Shown here piece after piece: positions 6,651-11,593 of a DNA stretch of 11,593 bases. Where the stretch lies: contig JASFQI010000137.1 of assembly GCA_050115555.1 (NCBI GenBank), positions 1-11,593 of the forward strand, read 5' to 3'. The position numbers and the translations under genes are program-made. The notes under the pieces are model-generated. The model was not told where the DNA came from, ran no database searches, and was given only the letters and a program-made list of their open reading frames with translations. Source of the stretch: JASFQI01 sp050115555. Lineage in GTDB: Bacteria; Desulfobacterota; DSM-4660; Desulfatiglandales; HGW-15. Position 1 is the first letter of the stretch. Each line of letters begins with the position of its first letter.

Positions 6651-7985
6651 TCAAACCGTATCGGGATCCGTATCCCGGGCCGGGGTGTACCTCCCGGAGT
6701 CCTGGACATCCAGGTGCACGTCCTGCTGGGGGAAAGGAATCTCAATGCCGTGCTCCTGGAAGCGGTCCCAGATCCCCAGCAGAATGTTGCTCCTCACATT
6801 GGCGGTCCCGTTCTGGGGGTCCTCGATCCAGAAACGCAGCTCCAGGTCCACGGAGCTGTCCCCGAACCCCATGAGACGGCAGACCGGGCCCGGGTCCTTC
6901 AGCACCCGTTCAGGCTCGTTTGCCGCCTCCACTGCGAGGTCCATGGCCTTTCTGGGATCCGAGCCATAGGAGATCCCCACGGGCACCTTGAGCCGGATCC
7001 TGCGATTGGTGTACGACCAGTTGATCACCTGCTGGGTGATCAGGTCCTCGTTGGGAATGAGGTACTCCTTGCCGTCCCGCGTCACCACGGAGACGTAACG
7101 TCCCCGAAGGTCCGTGATCCACCCGTAGACCGTCCCCACCTGGATCACGTCGCCGGGCTTGATGGATTTGTCCAGGAGCAGGATGATACCGCTCACGAAG
7201 TTCCCCACCACCTTCTGAAGGCCGAAGCCCACGCCCACGCCCACGGCCCCGCTGAAGACCGCGAGTGCCGTGAAGTCGATTCCCACGCTGTTGAGCGCCA
7301 CCAGGAACACGACCGTGAAGAGCGTGATCTTGACGACCTTGCTCAGGAGCACGGTAGTGGACGGGGTCAGGCTCGAGACGCTTCGAAGCCGCCGTTCCGC
7401 GGCGTCCGCCATCCAGCTCCCCAACCGAAGCAACACAAAGAGAACGATCGTGGCCTTGAACAGGGAGAGCACGGTCAACTGGACCTTGCCGATGCTGAAC
7501 CCGAGGCCGTCCAGGAACTCCAGGGCCGGGCCCAGTACGCCTACGATGTGAAGCGCGGCAAGCACCCAGGCCGTCGCCCCCACGACCCGGGACCAGAATC
7601 GGGCAAGAAGTAGGGAGGTGGCGAGCTTGATGGCCACCCAGGCCACGAGCAGGGTCTGCGTGAGGCCCACCAGAAAGGTGTCCACCCCGGCCCTGCGCAG
7701 AACCAGCGAAGCCACCCAGAGAAGCACGATCACCACGGCCACCGGAAGCAGGCGAATCCCGGTGCGCGTCACCCTTTCCAGGCGCGTCCCCGGTTCCAGG
7801 CGACCCTCGACCCATTCGTTCACGTACCGGCGAAGGAACCGCCCGATCCCCTCGCCCGCGGCCACAGCCGCAAGGACCACCAGGGCCTGGACCATCATGC
7901 CCACCGAGAGCACGTGTCCCACGAGCCACTGCCGGGCGGTCTCGAACCAGGCCTGAATCGTCTCCGGGGACAGGAATGTCTCCAT
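6651..7985 (-). CDS. MscS-family mechanosensitive ion channel
   Basis: The 444-residue membrane protein should open under membrane tension and release small solutes on hypo-osmotic shock. Hydrophobic segments lie at about residues 23-46, 77-97, 104-127, 135-156, 170-191 and 216-233, followed by the Gly/Ala-rich pore helix TM3 (about 236-272, containing GAVGVGVGFGLQKVVGNF). Next comes the conserved KPGD (277-280) and the beta domain with YVSVVTRDGKEYLIPNEDLI (297-316), both hallmarks of MscS; a cytoplasmic alpha/beta domain follows to about 425. It has more helices than E. coli MscS (286 aa), as in larger MscS-like proteins. The start at 7985 has only a weak ribosome site, but the promoter at 8063-8090 rules out the longer reading from 8102. 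A GTG in frame at 8009 is an alternative. The gene is divergent from the TPR gene. Confidence 0.93.
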   Translation of the reverse strand: METFLSPETIQAWFETARQWLVGHVLSVGMMVQALVVLAAVAAGEGIGRFLRRYVNEWVEGRLEPGTRLERVTRTGIRLLPVAVVIVLLWVASLVLRRAGVDTFLVGLTQTLLVAWVAIKLATSLLLARFWSRVVGATAWVLAALHIVGVLGPALEFLDGLGFSIGKVQLTVLSLFKATIVLFVLLRLGSWMADAAERRLRSVSSLTPSTTVLLSKVVKITLFTVVFLVALNSVGIDFTALAVFSGAVGVGVGFGLQKVVGNFVSGIILLLDKSIKPGDVIQVGTVYGWITDLRGRYVSVVTRDGKEYLIPNEDLITQQVINWSYTNRRIRLKVPVGISYGSDPRKAMDLAVEAANEPERVLKDPGPVCRLMGFGDSSVDLELRFWIEDPQNGTANVRSNILLGIWDRFQEHGIEIPFPQQDVHLDVQDSGRYTPARDTDPDTV

Positions 7986-8062
7986 GGTGCCTGCAGCCTC
8001 GTATTTCCGATGAAAACCCGTGATCCGGTGCACTGAGGGCCTCACCCTCGCTTCCGCCGTGC

Positions 8063-8090
8063 AGTATACCAGAGATCCTCCGGAAGTAAA
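8063..8090 (-). promoter_or_regulatory. Sigma70-type promoter for the MscS channel gene
   Basis: On the minus strand TTTACT (8090-8085; 4 of 6 matches) and TATACT (8068-8063; 5 of 6) are separated by 16 bases. Transcription would begin near 8056, about 70 bases before the ATG at 7985. This supports that start over the upstream ATG at 8102, which lies outside the transcript. Confidence 0.55.
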
Positions 8091-8120
8091 CCACACACCC
8101 ATGGAAGTCCCTGGCTATGT

Positions 8121-8132
8121 ACAGGCGCCTGT
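8121..8132. promoter_or_regulatory. 12-bp perfect palindrome between divergent genes
   Basis: ACAGGCGCCTGT reads the same on both strands. It lies in the 71-base region between the open frame leading to mscS and the TPR gene, 42 bases upstream of the TPR start and about 30 bases upstream of the mscS -35. A dimeric regulator site acting on one or both genes is plausible. No -10/-35 pair for the TPR gene is convincing, so its relation to a promoter cannot be stated. Confidence 0.3.
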
Positions 8133-8173
8133 GATAGGGTTGGGTCTCGATTCGTAATCTTCGGGAGGAGGAC

Positions 8174-9406
8174 ATGGGATTCCTGAAGCTCTTCCGCGGA
8201 AAGACCCCGGAGGACCTTGAGACAAAGGGCGATGCCCTGGCCGAGGCCGGCGAGTTCGGCCGTGCCAGAATGGCCTATGAAAACGCCCTGGACGTGTGCC
8301 TGAAAAAGCCCCCGGCAGACCCGGGCTTGAAGACGCGCCTGGAAAAAAAGGTTCTCGAGGCCCAGGAAGACCTGGCTCAACAGCACAAAGAGGAAGGGCT
8401 GGAGATCCTCGAATCCGATTACGGCGAGGCCGCCCGGGAGTCCTTCCGCCTGGCCCTCTCCCTCACCCGGGACCCGGACCTGAAGCGCGAGCTCGAGGGG
8501 CTCCTTCAAAAAGCGACGGAGACCGCAGGGGCCGGGGAACCCCACCCGGACCTCGACGCGGACCTGTTCACGGAGGACGCGGGCCGGACTGCGGAAACCC
8601 CGGGGAATCGCATGGAGACGTTCGCCGCCCTGATCGGGTCGCTGCCCGAGGACGTCCGCAAGGCGTTCCGCGGGTACGGCGAGGCCTTTGAAGAGGGCTA
8701 TGTGGCCCTGAACGCCGGGGAGTTCGAGCTCGCTGCAGAGCGTTTCTCCGAGGCCCTGGAGGAGCACCCGGACGGGGACTACATCCTCCCGGAGCTCGCC
8801 ACGGCCTACCTGAACCTCGACATGCGCTCCGATGCGTGGGATCTGGCCGAGCGCTTTCAGGAGGCCCACCCCGAGGCCCTTCATGCCTACCCCGTGCTCT
8901 GCGAAATCCTCTGGACCGTGGGCGAGTTCGACCGGGCCCTGGCGCGGCTCGATGCCTGCCCGCCCCCCATGAACGAGTCCGTGCCCATGCTTCTCCTTCG
9001 AGGGGAGACCCTTCAAAGGGCCGGCCGGCCCGAGGAGGCGGAGGACCTGCTCGAAGTCGCCCTGGACAGCCGCGGTTTCGACCCGGAGATCGCCCGGGCC
9101 CTGGCCTACACCTACGAGTCCCAGGGGAATAAGCAGGAGGCGCGCGACCTCTATGGAAAGCTCCTCAACGAGTGCCGAACGTGCACAGGCCCGAGCGATC
9201 CCGTGGCCAAGCAGCGCTACGCCCTCCTGAGCTTCGAGCTCGGGGATCGATCCTCGGGTGTGCTGGAGCTGCTCCTCTCCCTGGCCCAGGAGCACCCCGA
9301 CCACCGCGCCGAGTACCTGGACAAGGTCCGCCAGATCTACGCGGACCAGGGGAACGACGCCGAAGCCCGCCGCTTCGAAGCACTCATAAGTGGGGACGCT
9401 GGTTAA
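8174..9406 (+). CDS. TPR-repeat protein
   Basis: The 410-residue protein consists of helix-turn-helix repeats with tetratricopeptide spacing (small residue at position 8, Ala/Gly at 20, Ala at 27). Examples are DLETKGDALAEAGEFGRARM (14-33), EEGYVALNAGEFELAAERFS (173-192), LLRGETLQRAGRPEEAEDLL (274-293) and ARALAYTYESQGNKQEARDL (307-326). It has no signal peptide or transmembrane helix and is acidic, so it is probably a cytoplasmic scaffold for protein-protein contacts. The partner is unknown. A Pro/Thr/Asp-rich linker (about 117-147) separates an N-terminal TPR pair from the main array. The start is supported by GGGAGGAGG (8163-8171) just before ATG; the two-base gap is short, but internal GGAGG registers give 2-5 bases. 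It is followed at 60 bases by the 87-aa gene in the same direction. Confidence 0.88.
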   Translation: MGFLKLFRGKTPEDLETKGDALAEAGEFGRARMAYENALDVCLKKPPADPGLKTRLEKKVLEAQEDLAQQHKEEGLEILESDYGEAARESFRLALSLTRDPDLKRELEGLLQKATETAGAGEPHPDLDADLFTEDAGRTAETPGNRMETFAALIGSLPEDVRKAFRGYGEAFEEGYVALNAGEFELAAERFSEALEEHPDGDYILPELATAYLNLDMRSDAWDLAERFQEAHPEALHAYPVLCEILWTVGEFDRALARLDACPPPMNESVPMLLLRGETLQRAGRPEEAEDLLEVALDSRGFDPEIARALAYTYESQGNKQEARDLYGKLLNECRTCTGPSDPVAKQRYALLSFELGDRSSGVLELLLSLAQEHPDHRAEYLDKVRQIYADQGNDAEARRFEALISGDAG

Positions 9407-9466
9407 AAACGTAAGTTTCTCTCTTCAGGAATGCATTTTGCTTATCCGCCCTACCAGGAGGGAATC

Positions 9467-9730
9467 ATGATCGAAGTGGAAAGCATTGACGATCGCACGT
9501 TCAAGGTCACTGTGCAGCAGGAGACCACGACTACGCACACGGTCACGGTGGAGCCGGTCTACTGCCAGAAGATTTCCAAGGGAAAGGCCTCGCCCGAGAG
9601 GCTCGTGGAAAAATCCTTTGAGTTCCTCCTGAAACGGGAGCCCAACACGAGCATTCTCGGCACCTTTGATCTCCCCGTGATCAGCCGATATTTTCCGGAA
9701 TACGAAAAGGAGATCGCAAAGGAGCTCTGA
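9467..9730 (+). CDS. Small uncharacterised protein, 87 aa
   Basis: The product begins MIEVESIDDRTFKVTVQQ, continues with a Thr-rich strand (ETTTTHTVTVEP) and then a helical half (SPERLVEKSFEFLLKREPNT, then FDLPVISRYFPEYEKEI). This suggests an N-terminal beta sheet followed by helices, probably cytoplasmic. It resembles conserved hypothetical proteins of proteobacteria, but I cannot name the family or a function. The start is chosen at 9467 because AGGAGGG (9456-9462) lies 4-5 bases upstream; an ATG at 9431 in the same frame has no usable spacing. It may be co-transcribed with the TPR gene 60 bases upstream. A weak CCGG-GTTC-CCGG hairpin followed by TTTT (9737-9752) could end the transcript. 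Confidence 0.75.
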   Translation: MIEVESIDDRTFKVTVQQETTTTHTVTVEPVYCQKISKGKASPERLVEKSFEFLLKREPNTSILGTFDLPVISRYFPEYEKEIAKEL

Positions 9731-10103
9731 ACCTATCCGGGTTCCCGGTTTTCCCCCGACCACGATCGTGTCTCTCATGGAAAGAGAGCCGTGTACGCCC
9801 CAGGATCATGCGGATTTCCGCAACCGATGCATCTCATCACGGTCTCTCCCTCATGAACGACATCCAGCCGGTATGCGGACCCCCTCATTCAAAGGGTAAA
9901 ACTTCCCCTTCCAGCGTACGGTAGGATTATCCGTTTGGACACCCCCTGGGCTTCACAGGAGAAGAACGTGGGATGTGATAAGGGCTGAAGTTGCAAAAAG
10001 CCGTTGCTCAGAGATTTGCCCTTTGCGATTCCAAGGCCTAACAGCGTAGCCAACAGCGGTCGAGCGTGTTTTGCGAGACCGTTCATTTCCCGGGCATTTA
10101 CCT
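9731..10103. other. 373-bp intergenic region upstream of the sensor kinase
   Basis: I find no convincing gene here. It holds a weak CCGG hairpin with TTTT (9737-9752), a perfect 10-bp palindrome CACGATCGTG (9761-9770), an inverted repeat GCGGA-TT-TCCGC (9810-9821), a palindrome GATGCATC (9826-9833), and a direct repeat AACAGCG at 10040-10046 and 10052-10058. I could not recognise a clear sigma70 or sigma54 promoter for the kinase. Open frames on either strand (a 23-codon frame from 9853, and 65 codons on the minus strand from 10086) lack ribosome sites. The mixed base composition marks the change from GC-rich sequence to the AT-richer kinase gene. Confidence 0.5.
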
Positions 10104-11573
10104 ATGAAAAAATTAACGATATTTCAGAGACTTGCACTGGGTTTCCTGGCAATACTCCTGGTTTTTGCAGCCATAGGAGGCTATTCCATCGTTAAGTTGC
10201 GACAACTGAATCAAATCATTCACTCTATAAGCTCGGTTGATCAGGAACACATTCAAATTTCCAGCAGGTTACGCGATGCGATTCTGACCCAGAGAAAGTT
10301 CGATAAGATGTATATTGTGACGAAAGACCGTGATTTTTATCGTCAGTTCCAGGAAACAGAAAAATATATCCATGAAGATTTGAGTGAACTCACGCGTATT
10401 CCCACGGATAGTGAAACATCCAAGCGCATTCATCGGATGAAGGACGCCTACCTTTCCTACCTTTCTGTGGCAAAAGAAGAGGCCCGCTGCCTCCGAAGCC
10501 ACATTGAGTACGCTTCTGAAACCTATGAAAAAGCGAAAGGCCTGTTTTCCGAAAGGGCTCTCGATCTCTTAGACCACTTCATCCTGACGGCCGAACACAC
10601 CATTCAGAATAAAATCGATATGTCAGGCAAGATCGGCGCCCAAACCTCCAGAATTGTTGCTATATTAACATTAATTTCCATTGCAATGGGCCTGATGATC
10701 GCTTTTTTCAATGCGAGAACGATCAACCGGCCGATTCTTTCCCTCATAAAAGGCACGAAGAACATTGCAAAAGGCCACTTTGACGAGTATTTGACCCTCC
10801 CGTCTCCCCCGGAGATCCATGAGTTGGCGCAGGCCTTTAATCATATGTGTGATCGTCTCCAAGAGCTTGATGAAATGAAGGCCGACCTGATCTCGCACAT
10901 ATCCCACGAATTTCGAACCCCTCTGGCGATCATCCGAGAAGCGGCAAGCTTGCAGCGGGATTGCATTTCCACGGGTTCCGTGGAAAAACAGCAGAGGTTG
11001 CTGACCATCATCGAGGAGGAGTGCGAGAGACTGATCACTTCTGCCACCAAGATTCTGAATCTCTCGCGCATGGACGCGGGGATGATGGACTATCACCTGG
11101 AAAAATGCAGCCTTCCTCCACTGATCGAGGCGTGCACCTCGAAGATAACACCAATTCTTGAAAACAATAGAATGACTATTCACGTAAATATGGAAAGCGA
11201 TCTCCCATATGCGGTGATTGATGCCGAAAAAATGGGTCAGGTACTGGATAATCTCCTCGATAATGCGTTGAAATTCACCCCGGAAGGCGGCGAAATCTTC
11301 CTCAAGGCCTCCCTTCAAGATGAAAAATCTTCCACACATCCTTCCAAGCTCCATCCACGATTCATTGAGATTTCTATATCCGATACCGGATGTGGAATTC
11401 CTGAGGCCTATATTCCGGATGTTTTCGATAAGTTCAAGAAGTTGCATGAAAAAGGGACTGGATTGGGCCTCTATATTGCCAAGCAAATCATCAATGCCCA
11501 CGGAGGGGATCTATGGGTAAGCAGCAAAGTCCACGAAGGAAGCACCTTTTTCTTCACGGTGCCTGTCTCTTAG
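10104..11573 (+). CDS. Membrane sensor histidine kinase, HAMP-HisKA-HATPase, GlrK/QseE-like layout
   Basis: The 489-residue kinase senses an envelope signal and autophosphorylates a histidine, then passes the phosphate to a response regulator not in the window. TM1 spans about residues 12-31, a helical periplasmic domain about 32-183, TM2 184-203, and HAMP about 204-256 (beginning ARTINRPI). The HisKA H-box is SHISHEFRTP with phospho-acceptor His268. The ATPase domain has the N-box LDNLLDNALKFTP (Asn387), G1 DTGCGIP (427-433), the F-box around DVFDKF (439-444) and G2 GTGLGL (451-456), so the catalytic core looks intact. The start at ATG 10104 precedes the charged MKKL and TM1, but has no clear Shine-Dalgarno; a TTG at 10071 in frame is less likely. 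GC content (about 47 % in sampled lines) is well below its neighbours. Its 3' end overlaps the next gene by 61 bases, as in kinase-lipoprotein-regulator operons. Confidence 0.92.
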   Translation: MKKLTIFQRLALGFLAILLVFAAIGGYSIVKLRQLNQIIHSISSVDQEHIQISSRLRDAILTQRKFDKMYIVTKDRDFYRQFQETEKYIHEDLSELTRIPTDSETSKRIHRMKDAYLSYLSVAKEEARCLRSHIEYASETYEKAKGLFSERALDLLDHFILTAEHTIQNKIDMSGKIGAQTSRIVAILTLISIAMGLMIAFFNARTINRPILSLIKGTKNIAKGHFDEYLTLPSPPEIHELAQAFNHMCDRLQELDEMKADLISHISHEFRTPLAIIREAASLQRDCISTGSVEKQQRLLTIIEEECERLITSATKILNLSRMDAGMMDYHLEKCSLPPLIEACTSKITPILENNRMTIHVNMESDLPYAVIDAEKMGQVLDNLLDNALKFTPEGGEIFLKASLQDEKSSTHPSKLHPRFIEISISDTGCGIPEAYIPDVFDKFKKLHEKGTGLGLYIAKQIINAHGGDLWVSSKVHEGSTFFFTVPVS

Positions 11574-11593
11574 CCTTCCTGCTGTTCGTCGCC
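11513..11593 (+). CDS. Start of an exported protein or lipoprotein, cut by window edge
   Basis: An ATG at 11513-11515 inside the kinase gene opens a second frame that stays open to the last base (27 codons). It is preceded by GGAGGGG (11502-11508) at good spacing. The encoded peptide has the form of a signal sequence: a basic start (MGKQQSPRRKH) followed by a hydrophobic run (CLLAFLLFVA). It overlaps the kinase by 61 bases, suggesting translational coupling. In the E. coli GlrK(QseE)-QseG-GlrR operon a lipoprotein gene follows the kinase, and the same role is inferred here. No lipobox is reached before the edge, so a secreted protein or a membrane protein is equally possible. Confidence 0.6.
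   Translation, partial: MGKQQSPRRKHLFLHGACLLAFLLFVA

Noticed and set aside
8042..9304. 420-codon minus-strand frame opposite the TPR gene
   Set aside because: Antisense to a clear TPR protein with a strong ribosome site; Gly/Leu/Val-rich translation typical of a shadow.
9853..9924. 23-codon plus-strand ORF in the same gap
   Set aside because: No ribosome site and nothing recognisable in the peptide.
9889..10086. 65-codon minus-strand frame in the gap before the kinase
   Set aside because: No Shine-Dalgarno site or recognisable product; a slightly hydrophobic start alone is not enough.

Overview
The window is GC-rich (roughly 60-67 % by eye over the left four fifths) and reads as chromosome of a Gram-negative bacterium: it encodes an AsmA-like DUF748 envelope protein, a lipobox lipoprotein, an MscS-type channel and a HAMP-containing sensor kinase. 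The gene content suits a deltaproteobacterium / Desulfobacterota member, but that is an inference without marker genes. I see no rRNA, tRNA, insertion sequence, CRISPR array or phage gene.

Layout. (1) From the left edge to 3712 (+), a very large DUF748/AsmA-like protein lacks its start; it holds an exact-period 426-bp in-frame tandem duplication and an OmpA-like tail. (2) Convergent to it, 5462-3864 (-), is a 532-residue protein with an N-terminal GNAT acetyltransferase domain and about 340 residues of unrecognised sequence. Its upstream region (5463-5714) is the most interesting non-coding piece: a TTGACA promoter, U-rich tracts, a hairpin around a strong Shine-Dalgarno sequence in front of a two-codon ORF, and a 12-bp intrinsic terminator, all before the real start codon. 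Complementary segments look like a switchable attenuator. (3) Also on the minus strand, a small operon reads 6503-6267 (78-aa beta-rich protein) then 6194-5802 (lipoprotein), with a good promoter at 6595-6623. (4) An MscS-family channel occupies 7985-6651 (-), with its own promoter at 8063-8090. (5) Divergent from it, 8174-9406 (+) is a TPR protein followed by an 87-aa conserved-looking small protein (9467-9730). (6) After a 373-bp gap, 10104-11573 (+) is a membrane sensor histidine kinase in clearly AT-richer sequence. Its 3' end overlaps the start of a further gene (11513 to the right edge) that begins like a secreted protein or lipoprotein.

How they fit together. Most products belong to the envelope: a probable lipid-bridge protein, a mechanosensitive channel, a lipoprotein and a two-component sensor coupled to an exported partner. 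The kinase plus overlapping exported gene resembles the GlrK(QseE)-QseG arrangement, in which a sigma54-type response regulator would be expected beyond the right edge. The remaining genes look like independent chromosomal units rather than one pathway. Several true starts lie well inside the longest open frames; they were set by Shine-Dalgarno sites and promoters.
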